DNA of 64,000 bases, from positions 6,076,001-6,140,000 of the forward strand of contig CAUJLY010000002.1 in assembly GCA_963281155.1 (NCBI GenBank). The letters are read 5' to 3'. Under the pieces are notes generated by a model that was given only the letters and a program-made list of their open reading frames with translations, was not told where the DNA came from and ran no database searches. The first letter of the stretch is position 1. Every line of letters starts with the position of its first letter. The DNA comes from Rhabditophanes sp. KR3021 (lineage: Eukaryota; Nematoda; Chromadorea; Rhabditida; Alloionematidae). Below are positions 1 to 10,599 of this stretch, in pieces. Made by a program: the position numbers and the translations under genes.

Positions 1-1198
1 TTCTCAATCAAAGGTCCAGCACATTCAAATGTTTTCTCCATTGCTCCACAAATCTCTTTATGCCCATCTCTAGCTATCATATCCAAAACACTTAGTGAAT
101 GCAAGCAACTCTTGCCATCAGGAGTATTAAAGATGCCAGCTACGCAATCGCCATGTTCAAGTTGACTTTCCTTTTTGTCTCCACAAACAGAATCGAAGAT
201 TTGTTGGGATGCAGATGTAGAAGGTTCAAAATGACATTTTAATTTAGACAAACAAACTTTGTAGTCTGTCGAAATGATCTCACAGAATTCATTCAATTTA
301 GAGTTATCTGCCAAAATAGCTACTGGAATATAATGATATTTGTCAATCATAGCCTCGCAACGCAAAAATTCAATTAAATTTTCTTCACTACACCCAGTTT
401 GTAAATGGACGGAGGGTGAGATAATTTCGCATGTGTTTTCAAATGAATTTGTGTAATAATTCATTGTGTCGTAAGCGTAATTGACGACTTCAGTTCCGCA
501 GGTTTCGTATAATGGTTTGGCTAGACAGTGGGAAGCAGCTTGGATTTCAGTACATAAGGCATCTTCTGAGTCAGATTTTAGAGACATGAATTTATCGAGA
601 CACTGAGCTCCATCGATTCCATTGGTGACTGTGCTGATACAGGTGGAGTGATTTTTGAACATTTCAATGTTGGCACAAACGTTGACTAATAAAGTCTTGA
701 AGGCTTTGTGGGGTTTCAATTCACAAATTTTCACATTTTCTCCCTCGATGCAATCATTCATTGCCATAACTTCTTCGCACACTTTTTCAATTTCCTTTGG
801 ATTGTTGATTAAAGCAACTGGATTGAATCTGTACTTGGTAAAGAAATCTTTCTTGCACTCTCCATACTTAATCCCGGCTGAAACATCGCAAACAGGAACC
901 ATTTTGAATTCATCAACACCAGTAGTGCTACTAGTAGTTTCGGTACTCTTTACAGTTAATTCAATAGGACAAGCCTCTCTCGATCCGAATGACTTCAAAA
1001 TATTCAATGGCACAGGCCCACACTTGCCCATCACCAATGGTTCAATGCATTGTACAAATTTAGGCAGAATAAACTTCAAAGTATTCATATTAAAGTCCTT
1101 AATCGAAGCCACAGTCGATCTCAAGCACTTAGCAAATTCAGGATTACCAGCATTCGAAAACACACAAGTCAAATTTTCATCAATTGCAGCCGGAACAT
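1..1198 (-). CDS. DUF19 (T20D4.11-like) Cys-rich secreted protein, 3' part off the left edge
   Basis: An uninterrupted minus-strand frame runs from an acceptor (TATATCACAG, about 1199) to the window edge and continues beyond it, so the 3' end is missing. The roughly 400 residues hold regularly spaced cysteines in repeated modules such as C-x6-C-x10-C, typical of the nematode T20D4.11-like/DUF19 extracellular domain; at least two modules are visible. No function is firmly known for the family; most members are secreted. The first coding base after the acceptor needs a phase-1 upstream exon, which I could not identify. The nearest upstream DUF19 exon (2413-3045) ends in a stop and its possible donor is out of phase, so I treat the two as separate genes. 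The opposite-strand open frame at 655-1209 is its antisense shadow. Confidence 0.7.
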
Positions 1199-1239
1199 CT
1201 GTGATATAGATAATAATATTAATAATAAATTTTTTTACA

Positions 1240-2282
1240 ATATTTTAAAATTTTCTATTTTTGAATATGAATCTTCTTTGGAAGTGCAAAAGAAGATATT
1301 CCTAGTAAGTCTGAAGTCACGTTATTATTTAATAAGTACCTTAGGAGAAGTTAAAAAAGATCAAATGTTGTAAAGCAGCCAAATCAAGAATTGTTTCTAT
1401 ATTCAATAGGTAACTACAGCAAATGTTGTTTCGGATGAAATGTCAGTATTTCTAAGAAATCTAGGCTTTAATTGACTCCTGCTTTAACTAATTTGCATAG
1501 TAAAGTGTATCAGTTTTTAATGAGAAGAGTTTATAAGGCTCTAATTCAATCAGTTAAGACAGATTTGCTAAAGGAATTACGACAATATATGATCCAAGGT
1601 GTTGGATTAGCATATGATGATTTCGAGACTTTTTTCTTTGGGGTTCAACAAATACTTAGTTATTATCGGAATAAAAACAATATTGTACTTCCGGCAATGA
1701 AAACTATAATTTGATCAACTATCTGGTTATTCCTGCAATGTAAATCCACAATTTAAACAATCCTTTATGACCTTATCGATGTCGATTGCGCGCAACCTTT
1801 ATCCGATCCCAATGCTTTCTCAAGATGAATCTACAAAGACTGATTCAAGTGACCAATGAAGTGCACCGTGTTCCAGTTGGTCTTAAATGAATTGATCTTA
1901 CTAATATTCTCGATGGAAAGACAAGCCATATAAAATATCAACATTTTTATAACATCTTTTTTGAAAAAGATACACTTTGTGGTGGAACACAATTAACGCG
2001 TTTGAGAAGAGGACAACGTCTAACATAGCTTATACAACTTTGTTGCTGAATGGGTTACGTTGTTAGCAAGAAGGATAGATTTTTCCTTCAGTTGACTAAT
2101 GTCCGAGAAAAGTTAACTATCATCAAGAAGACTTATTCTTCTAAATTGATAGCTGAGAATGTGAAAGCCATCTTCATTGACGTTTACAACGGTCATATAA
2201 CTAATTCCGACACCGAAAAACCTTCTCTAGCTTTGTCAGCAAAATTAATTCTACGAAAAGTAGAAAAGTCTCCGAATTAAGT
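1240..2282 (+). pseudogene. Degenerate coding remnant of unknown family
   Basis: Three plus-strand stretches (about 1472-1714, 1735-1860 and 2050-2280) read as ordinary protein with charged and aromatic residues but are separated by stops and frame changes. No intron model joins them cleanly. I recognise no family. Base composition is less AT-rich than the neighbouring spacers, which supports former coding sequence. It lies between two DUF19 genes that are on the other strand. It could also be several small exons of a real gene. Confidence 0.35.
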
Positions 2283-2412
2283 CTAAATGATAGCTTTGTC
2301 TGTGCGCTCATTGATTTTTTTTCAAATCTTAGTTCTTTTTTGCGTATTTTTAATTAATAAAGTCCTCTTTTATCTATATTTTGACTTTTCTTTAAACTAA
2401 CTGAAATAAAAA

Positions 2413-3045
2413 TTAGTTAAGTTCCGTGAGAATGCAAACATACCCAGCCTTATCACAAATTCCATTTCCTGCTTTAATCAAACAAGAAGAAATGACACAC
2501 TTTGAATTACTAGCATAAATAGGAGCTATGCATTGCTTAAACTCCACAGTCAAATTACACCCTTGCCCGAAAACGGGAGCCAAGTTATTAACATTCTTCA
2601 TCACACTTTGTAAACCTCCCTCGAAAAGTTGATCCAATCTTCCACTGATGTCATTTAGTGGAGCAGCGCATGTGTTGATTAATTGTTGTTCAGAGACAGA
2701 GCAGCCAATGGCTTGGATATTTGTTGGGAGTGAACTGTCATTTAATTGGCATTTAGAGTCAATGGCAGTGGCGAATTTTTGAACATACTCGCTAACCCAG
2801 GATTTGGCTGTTTCACCGCATTTTTCTCTCACGATTTCAATTGAACATTCTAGAAGTTTTTTGGAGGAGTCGCAAGCTTCAGCTGGTGCTCCTTTTGAGA
2901 AAGTAGTGACGCAGTCTCTGATATCAGTTCTAGTGGTGCTTTTTCTGATACATCCCTTCACATTTTGGTACTGGTCATAACCTGCGCCACAAGCATACTC
3001 GAACATTGCAGCCATTCCTTTAACCAAATTATAAATTAAACATTT
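2413..3045 (-). CDS. DUF19-type Cys-rich protein, 5' exon(s) not found
   Basis: An open frame of about 205 codons follows a TTAAAG acceptor near 3046 and ends in TAA at 2413. Ten or more cysteines are spaced as in T20D4.11-like/DUF19 domains, including an early module with a Tyr-rich linker (CGAGYDQYQ) and a final C-x5-C pair. This looks like one and a half domains. No signal peptide is encoded in this exon, so either an upstream exon carries it or the gene is truncated. The upstream 200 bases show no convincing first exon. It is a close relative of the genes at 1-1198 and 3956-6341, so this is a local family cluster on one strand. Confidence 0.6.
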   Translation of the reverse strand, partial: KCLIYNLVKGMAAMFEYACGAGYDQYQNVKGCIRKSTTRTDIRDCVTTFSKGAPAEACDSSKKLLECSIEIVREKCGETAKSWVSEYVQKFATAIDSKCQLNDSSLPTNIQAIGCSVSEQQLINTCAAPLNDISGRLDQLFEGGLQSVMKNVNNLAPVFGQGCNLTVEFKQCIAPIYASNSKCVISSCLIKAGNGICDKAGYVCILTELN

Positions 3046-3251
3046 ACGCAAAAAGATTACATGTTTTAAATTATTGTGCTAATGAAACATTCCACCAACT
3101 CTGGCTAAGACATCGTACCTTTGAAATCTGAAGATTACCTAAAGCCATTTACGCGTCATGGTCACATTTAGGATAAAATATAACTTCACTGATATCATTT
3201 TGCTATTTTAGAACTCAACAACGCCTCTTGTTACGTGTTATTATATCTATC

Positions 3252-3940
3252 ATGGCAGATAAGAAGAAACCTAGTCTCAAAAGAGGCGATGCTGATATTT
3301 CTAGGGTTTTCAAAAGAGTGCTAGTATAATTGTGGAGGAGAAGATTGCCTGCACTGGCAATGGAAGTCTACCTTTGACAGAAGCAAGAATCCTGTCGAAA
3401 TCGGTAAGGAAGAAAGGTAAATCTTAATGAGTACAAAAAAAAGATTGTCACGAGCTAATGCAGTGTGCTGATCAATTCAATAGAACTTAAACAGTAGCTA
3501 GTGTATTGCCTAAAATGAAAGATCATCCTGCCGATAATAAAGGGTGTTACGTCTGTCATTTAATCGACCCAAGAGTAGTTAGATACAACTGGACCAGAGC
3601 TACTGTCAAAAAGGGAATTAGGTATGGTGGCGAAACTAATGAATTCGATAGGAGAATGGTTATTCATAAATGCCATTTCAAGAGGCTGTCGTTTTGGAAC
3701 TGCTCTTTGGCAATAAAGAGGACTTTATCGGGGAAGTTATTGGGATAAGACATTATTATTTAAGAAAGTAGTTCGAGTCAGAGGAAATCGCCGAAAACAG
3801 ATTACCACCTCAGACTCTGGTAAGCCGTCTTTTGATGAAGTATGCTACCTATTTCCCAAAATGAAGAGCCAAGTCGCAGATCTTATGCTATACGAATTTG
3901 CTGATGCTAATTACACCTCATTCCTTGACTTTTCTTAAAT
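3252..3940 (+). pseudogene. Broken plus-strand coding remnant, possibly C2/ferlin-like
   Basis: It begins with an ATG-initiated Lys-rich stretch that stops after about 24 codons. It resumes at 3506 for about 70 codons, including a C-x2-C pair and an IDPRVVRYNW motif. It then shifts frame at about 3770 to a final stretch ending near 3938. That last piece reads like the middle of a C2 domain: a beta strand, then KPSFDE, then a strand and a DANYTSF loop. The wording resembles ferlin C2 domains, but this is a by-eye impression. Stops and frame changes make it a remnant, or a gene with exons I cannot join. Confidence 0.35.
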
Positions 3941-3955
3941 TTTGATTAAGTATGT

Positions 3956-6341
3956 TTAATAAACCGAACCTTTAGCCCACAAAGGATTGCATTGGACTGT
4001 CTTTGAACATTCTTTGTATTCTTTATAAGACTGACAAGCTTCGTCAATTTGTCTTGGTTGCTTGATAACAGCTAAGGGATGTGGTTGGAACGAAGTCAAA
4101 TTATGTACACAAATATGGAACTTTTGTTGTTCTTCGGGAGTACAAGTTTGTTGTGGCGCTAATGGAGTAGCAGTAGGGGGTTTGATCGACTTTGGTGGTA
4201 AAGCAGTCTGTTTAACTGGCATTCTGATGATTTGAGTCAAATTAGCTGGTTCAACGGCCGGGCAACCTTCTTCCTCACCGACAATCGAAAAGTCTTGACT
4301 AAGAGTGTTAAGTGTTTTGAAAGATTCAGGGGAACATTCTTTCTGTACCATTGCCTCACTACATCTAAAGGCTTCTCTAATAGCATAAAATGTTTTACAC
4401 AATAAAGCTTCCCCGTGAATTCCTTGCAACATCAACTGAACAATATTTCCAAGATCTTCCAATCCATTCTTACATTTCAATGAAGCGGCACCGGCTGAAA
4501 TCTTATCTATGCATTCCTTAGACTCAGACAATTTTTGCCTATTATCAGGTGAGCATATTGGGCTCAAACCAACTCGTGCCAGTGAATTCAATGGTGAATT
4601 AAAGGCGCATCTCTTTCCCTCGATTTGTACAAAGACAGTTTCAGTGACGCATTTTTCGTACTTTTCATATAATTCACATATATTGTTGACTAATTTAGAG
4701 TCGATGTTGCTGACTTCGAGGAGGAAATTGAAATTTTGGAAACCGGCCATCTGTTTGTTTAGTTCCACTAATTCTACTAGGCAGACTAGAGCGGAATTTT
4801 CTTGGCTTGAGGTACATTTAGGGTGTTTAGGGTGAAGTGAAAAACCGTGATCTGATTCATCGACGACGGTTTGGTTTTTGGTGGAGGAGGTTGCTTGGTA
4901 ACATTGGGAGCTTATTCCTTCGTCATTTAGCTTTTCTTGGACGTTAATTAACGTTTCTTGAGCTTCGACTGGACAGATGTCATTGATTGCTGTGATGATA
5001 CAGTCGATGTTGTTGTTGAATTCTTCGATAGCTTCGCATTTTGAGGTTGAGTTATTTGAAGGAGTGGATTTGCATTTATTTTTTTCTTGAGCCGTTAGGA
5101 AACAGTTAAGATGGGGTCTAAGTTTTTGCTGACTCAAGCAAACAGTTGTTTTGATCGGAAGGAAAGCTGGATTAGCGACTGTTTCGCCACAAATGTTTTC
5201 CAAATTTGTCAAAACAGCGAGAGTGTCTAGCAAATTAATCTTATAAGGTGTTTCCTGAGTTGTCGTCACTTGTTTAGGTTCAACTCTCTCCGGGGCAGAA
5301 GTTTCATCAATCGGTTGTTCAGTATGTTGGGAGTCCAAAATAGGCTCAATTTCAGAATTAGATGGTACATTAGTAGTACCTTCAGTGTGGTGTCTTGTCT
5401 CGGAAGTCTCACTTTCCTCCTCATCCTCCTCATCAACTTTCTTGCCATTATTAGCAACATCCTCCAACGTCTCACAAATCAAAACCTCCATCATATTATG
5501 CTCAGTTTCACTCTTCAATGGCCCCAGCAATTCATTAGCCAGTTCATTACACTCATCCTTCTTAATACTTTCAATACAGTCAAGATCTCCCGCTGTTGCT
5601 CTAACGAGCCTGCAAAATGGCGAGGTCAGCGTTGAGACGATGGCGCTGAAATAATTGTAATTAATTGAATGTCACTGTGTTTAAAATCAGATAAGAATTA
5701 GTCGTTTAGGTTAATTGAGACACTTACTCGGTTGGACATCTCGCATTCCTAGCCAAGGCAAAACATCCATTTCCATGTTCACGGACGGCTGGCAGCAATA
5801 GTTGGCAGGCGTACATTTCGATGTCAGCCCATTGCTTTAAGGGTCCTTTTAGGGAGCAGGAATCAGCAAATTCAGCCATGCAACTTCTGTACTGGGTCAT
5901 CATTTCACAACCTTGTGCCAAAAGATCGGTGTTGTTGAAGTCGTTAAGGATGGAGGTATGGATGAAGTCGATTGTTTCAACGTCTTGGAACCATAACTTT
6001 AAGTTAGATGTACATTCATGACGTCTAGCTTTCATTTCACTCGTGCATTTCTTACCCTTCTTCTTGATTGGTGGTACTGTAGCTAAATTAGCAAACGGAT
6101 CTTCGGAAGTCTGTTTAGTAGTGGTAGATTTTTGAGCAGATGGTGTATTGTGAACACCTTCAGCCTCATCACTTCCATCTGAACAATCTTTTTCTCCATC
6201 TCCTACGAATGTCTTTGGTATACATGAATTGTCACCGCATCTGAAGGTATTTGCTGGGCATCTTGCTTCACTAGGAGCGGCACTCACGAATATAGTGAGA
6301 GTTAATGAATATAAATAAAATATTAGGTAAAGATTCCTCAT
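3956..6341 (-). CDS. Secreted LDL-receptor A domain plus multi-DUF19 protein
   Basis: Two exons, 6341-5728 and 5645-3956 (donor GTAAGT, acceptor TTTCAG), join in frame to 767 residues. The ATG lies just behind TTTTAG, a likely trans-splice acceptor. Order: signal peptide (about 1-20); one LDL-receptor class A domain (about 24-60) with the calcium-cage signature DCSDGSDE; a Thr/Lys-rich linker; a DUF19 module (about 95-200); an acidic Thr/Ser/Glu-rich linker (about 255-320); then several further Cys-rich DUF19-type modules and a short Pro-rich linker before the last. LDLa domains bind calcium and often mediate extracellular binding, so an extracellular or body-fluid role is likely. The specific function is unknown. 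It is the largest member of the local DUF19 cluster. Confidence 0.75.
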
Positions 6342-8818
6342 TCCTAAAATAATAAGGAAATTACAGATGTACAGTACTTTACTTAGTTGGATAAAGGTAA
6401 TTTGTCTAATAAAAATGTAACTTTCATACATCCACCCAGACAAATGATTCATCAACCAAATACCGAGCCTGGAGCGTAATAATGAATGAAATCAAGTGAT
6501 CAATTAAAAATGTCCACACCTTTTTTGTGTTACCCTATCATAATTGTTAATATCAAAGATTACTTCTTGAAGATAACATATATAATAACTCGGTGAAGGA
6601 TCAAAGGATATGGTGCCGACTATATCATGAATTGAATAAAGTATACAGTTACCAAGAGTAATAAGGCGTAGGTAAATTATATAAATGATGCAAAGTGTAT
6701 ATAAATTGCCGAGATATAACTAAATATTTTTAAGTTCTATTTAGGTAGTAGTTATTCTGTGTTATTGACCTTCAAGAATGGGCATCATATTATGTAGTGT
6801 GAATAGGAAGAAGGATAGGTGGTGTGGCGCGCTGGTTGTGATAATAATAAGTTAAAAAAGATAAGGCGAAGGTACTTGGTTACTTGATTTTAACTGTAGT
6901 TTAACTGTAAAGGAAGTCATATACTTCTTTCTGAACACAAATTACACAAACATCTTTTTCAGACATCTTTTTTGGAATAAAATAAAGAGAGTGGCAATTG
7001 AAAGATAATAATTAGGCATATTAAAAGGTAGTTAATACACAATGTGAATTATTAAAAAAGACTCCTGATAAGTTGAGTATCTATTTATATGGATAAAGTC
7101 TTATATAAATAGTGAAACATTCCTTGAAACAAAATCATGTCATTAGCCTAATTACGCATCTCAAATATAACACATCCACAATAATATTGTATATTAAGTC
7201 AATTAAGTTGAACCAAAAAGCAAGTTGCAAGAATTATATCTACTTGATCAAATATAATATATTCAGTTAAAAAATTAGAATTATCCTTGACCGTAAAGAA
7301 TGGTAAAAAAGTTAACTATTTAGATGGTGTAATTTTTTTATGGAATGGCATTGATATGTTTTTGTGTAAGGCGAGAAGAGTATAAAGATGAATATGATTT
7401 TGGAAGATTAAATTAAGTTATGGTTGTTGTGTTTAATTTTTTGTTTTAATTAAGGTGAATCATTTCATTATGTATGAAATTATGTATTGTGTTAAGGGAT
7501 AAATAAAGGATTTGCAGTGCTTTTTTGTTTGTCATTAAACACATTAACAAGGTCTTAAAAAATGAACATGTAATTTTGGTCAAAAAACAAAGGATGTCAT
7601 AAAGGTATCTGATAGTCTAAATTAGGTCAGATGCTCTCACATTGTGATATATTATAATACATACATTTCCTTCAGTTCAAATCTTATTTAACTGTATATA
7701 GTATAATTAAGGGTGAGCAATATGTTTCAAGGATGAATAATCGGTGATACCTGATATTGTTAAGACAAAAAAAGATTGTTAAATGTTTGAATAAATATAG
7801 AATAATAACAAAAGCACACGTCTTCTACAATTGAACGAACAAACAAGGATCGTCCTGATTGATGGTACTTTTTTGTGAAAAGGTAATAATAGGTGATGTT
7901 TATGAGATGTTGTATTAGTTTAATTTCTGTAATGAATCTTTAATTGTTTATTAGGAAATAAGGTACAAGTAAAAAGAAGATATTCCATAATTTTTAAAAC
8001 TGCTGAATATTAGTTTGGTTGTTGCTACATAAATTGGAATGCGACATAGATTTGTAATTGTGCCAAATTAACATTAATTAAATTATGTGAACTTTTAATA
8101 TTAACTAAATCAACGAAATAAATAAGAGGCAAAAGTGTTCGTAATGAAACTACCATCGAAAAGGCAATGATAATGTGACTAATCTTTTTTATTTGATACG
8201 AATTAAACCGGAAATTAAAATTAGTCTATTTTTGCTGATAGCCAACAATTATTTATTATGTAAAGTATAGTTAATGTCTTTGTATGGGCAAATGATAATG
8301 GTGTTTTGTTAAAAGCAAGGAAAAATAATGGATAAAATTGATGATTTGAAATTAGTTACTTTATATGAACATAAAAATAATTAAGGAAGGAAGAAAAGTT
8401 CTGGTGAAATGGAAAACTTTAATTTATTAAAAAGTTATAGTGAAGGCAACTTGAAGATTCAATTATGATGGCAGTAAAAAGGAATACAAATAATGGATTA
8501 ACAATAGAATATCCCTCGATGATCACCTGCAGGATAGATATATTTGCGTAACCAATTGAACCTTAACGTTAAATGGGTTGGGAAGAGGAGATGATATATT
8601 GTATGGAAATAAACAAAAAATATAATGCTCCTTTTGAAAGTAGGATGTCATGGTGAGCATTTGATTGTGCCAATTAATTTTAAATGACAAACAAGGGATT
8701 TTCGGCATGACTTTAAAAGTACACATTCAAACAAAAATCTAATTTCTTTATTGTGTGAAAAACAGTGCCTATATCAAATTAACAAAAATATAATCGTGTT
8801 TTATGCCTGTTAATATTT
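6342..8818. other. AT-rich spacer, no gene seen
   Basis: About 2.5 kb between two minus-strand genes. Six frames are closed throughout except for short accidental frames (for example 8523-8726). No RNA gene, long repeat or terminal inverted repeats were seen. The left part should contain the promoter and leader of the LDLa/DUF19 gene; the right end holds the 3' UTR of NDUFB11. Confidence 0.6.
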
Positions 8819-9465
8819 TTAGATGAGTACTTCAAAGTCGCGAAGTTCGGCGTCTGAGGGTAGAGTTCCGACGACGCGGGATGCTTCCAAGTAATCCTTG
8901 CTAATGTATGGAAGTCCAGCCTTTTCACGTCTTGCCATTTCCAAGTGAGCCTCACGGAGAGCCCATTCTTTACCTGATGGCCTATAGAATGTTATTTTAA
9001 TGGATACGTAGATGTATTTATTCTTACCAATCTGGTTTAGCCCAAATAATCCAACAAGTAGTCCATGTCGTCAAAACAGTAAACAACATAAAGGCAATTT
9101 TGTGGAAACGAATCCAATCAGCATGTTCGTCATGAGCAACCTGTCCGAACCAAATCCATTCTCTTCTCTGAAAATATTCAAAATAATAAAAATGAAAAAG
9201 AACATTAACTTGCCATCTTTGCTCCTTGATCTTTGGCAAGAGGTCTTCTCCACCCATCCCCAAACAACCAATCTAATCTCCCCCCATTTAATCTTGGCCA
9301 AGGATTGTCGTAAGCATAAGAATCAGTACCAGGTTTATAATCAGCTCCTTTTCTTACAATATTGGCATCCTCAGAGTGACCGTGACCAGATGCAAATTGG
9401 CGTAAGACAACTGTACTCCTGCAAGAAATAACCTTTCCAGGAGTAGTCAAAGCAAATTTAAACAT
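8819..9465 (-). CDS. NDUFB11: NADH dehydrogenase 1 beta subcomplex subunit 11, mitochondrial
   Basis: This is an accessory membrane-arm subunit of respiratory complex I in the mitochondrial inner membrane. Three exons, about 9465-9214, 9167-9028 and 8981-8819, give 184 residues, the usual length. The N-terminal 30 residues are basic and lack acids, as in a mitochondrial presequence. A conserved NPWPRLNGGRLDW region, a single hydrophobic helix (about 110-130) and a charged C-terminal tail with REAHLEMARREKAGLP follow, matching the family layout. The first intron appears to start with GC (ATG|GCAAGT) rather than GT; every GT alternative breaks frame. The other introns are canonical. Confidence 0.88.
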
Positions 9466-9823
9466 GCTAAAAGGGAAGATAATTAGGAATAATAAATGTA
9501 TTAAACTATTAGGTTGGTTTTAAAAAGAAAGGTTAAACAGATTGACGATTGGTAATGTCTCGATGTAGGTGTTGGAAGGAAGTGTATTCGGAATTTATAT
9601 TGAAAATAAGCAAGATCAAATATGATTTTGGAAGGATTGTTAAAATAGTAAAGATTTTGTAATGTGATCAAGATACGCATTATTCAATATAAAACTCCTG
9701 AACACGTTCAACTAGATGTCATGGATTTCAGAGTCATAACGAACATGCTTTGCATTTTTTTGAATACTCCATCATTCTATAACTTTATTACTTTGTTTTT
9801 TAATATTATTTTTGTAAAGTTAT

Positions 9824-10590
9824 TTATCTTTTAATTTTGAATGTCTTTTCAAAGGTAAGCACAATCTCATCTTGTAAAAGCTTGATATATTGGACTGTGT
9901 CTTGGCCAACATGCTCAATCAACTGAAATAACATACTGAACAATTGAATGTATGATTCGTCGCAGGGTTTTACGTAATGGCACAATCTTTGATAATGCTC
10001 TCTAATATATAGGAGATGCCCAACGATGACTGCTACGAACAACAACTTCTCTTCAGCAATTAAGTTGGGAGACTCCAAATAAAAGTTAATAATGCTAAGG
10101 GAGACATTAAAGTTAGAATACTGTTCCCATCTCTCATTAAGCCAAGCTGAAACTTCGACAATACTTTATCGCAGAGATGAATAAAATCTAAGAAGGAATT
10201 CCAACAAGACTTCCCAAACGTATCGGTAATCACGATTTTGACATTTTCCACATAATTTAGTTCAATATCTTTTACTATTGACGACAGATCCTCATATTCC
10301 TTAAGAACTTTTTCCAGATTGTAGAGAGACTCAGACTTTTGGGATGTTTCGACAAATAAAGAATTTTTGTCATCCACATTATCAAACAAATATTCTTGCT
10401 CTTCTTTGCTGTAGTCTTTACTTATACACATAAAACTGCATTCATAAATCTGCGGAACTCTAGGGTAATTAAAGTTTTTTGATGTAACACGTTTCTTGGA
10501 TGCCGTAGAATTGCTTTTTTGTTTGACTGCAGCTGCAACCTTTGAGGTACCACCAACAGCGTGACATCTAAAAAAGTTATTATGAATCAA
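9824..10590 (-). CDS. Unrecognised alpha-helical protein
   Basis: Two frames appear to belong to one gene. The first covers 10570-10205 after a TTTTTTAG acceptor near 10570. The second runs from about 10148 to the stop at 9824. A 58-bp intron from a GTTGGA donor to TTTCAG (about 10205-10148) would join them in frame and fits local intron length, though the donor is not ideal. The product would be about 230 residues, mostly helical, with a basic Ser/Thr/Lys N-terminus and a Leu/Ile/His-rich second half. I do not recognise the family. The first coding exon upstream of 10570 was not identified. Confidence 0.5.
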
Positions 10591-10599
10591 AAAAGGGTA

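Noticed and set aside
655..1209. 184-codon plus-strand open frame
   Set aside because: It is the antisense of a DUF19 exon whose Cys pattern is on the minus strand; no family features on the plus strand.
1198..3045. Single DUF19 gene spanning 1-3045
   Set aside because: The possible donor near 2440 is phase 2 while the exon at 1198 needs phase 1, and the upstream exon ends in a natural Cys-rich terminus and stop.
8523..8726. 67-codon minus-strand frame
   Set aside because: Lies in AT-rich spacer with no family features.
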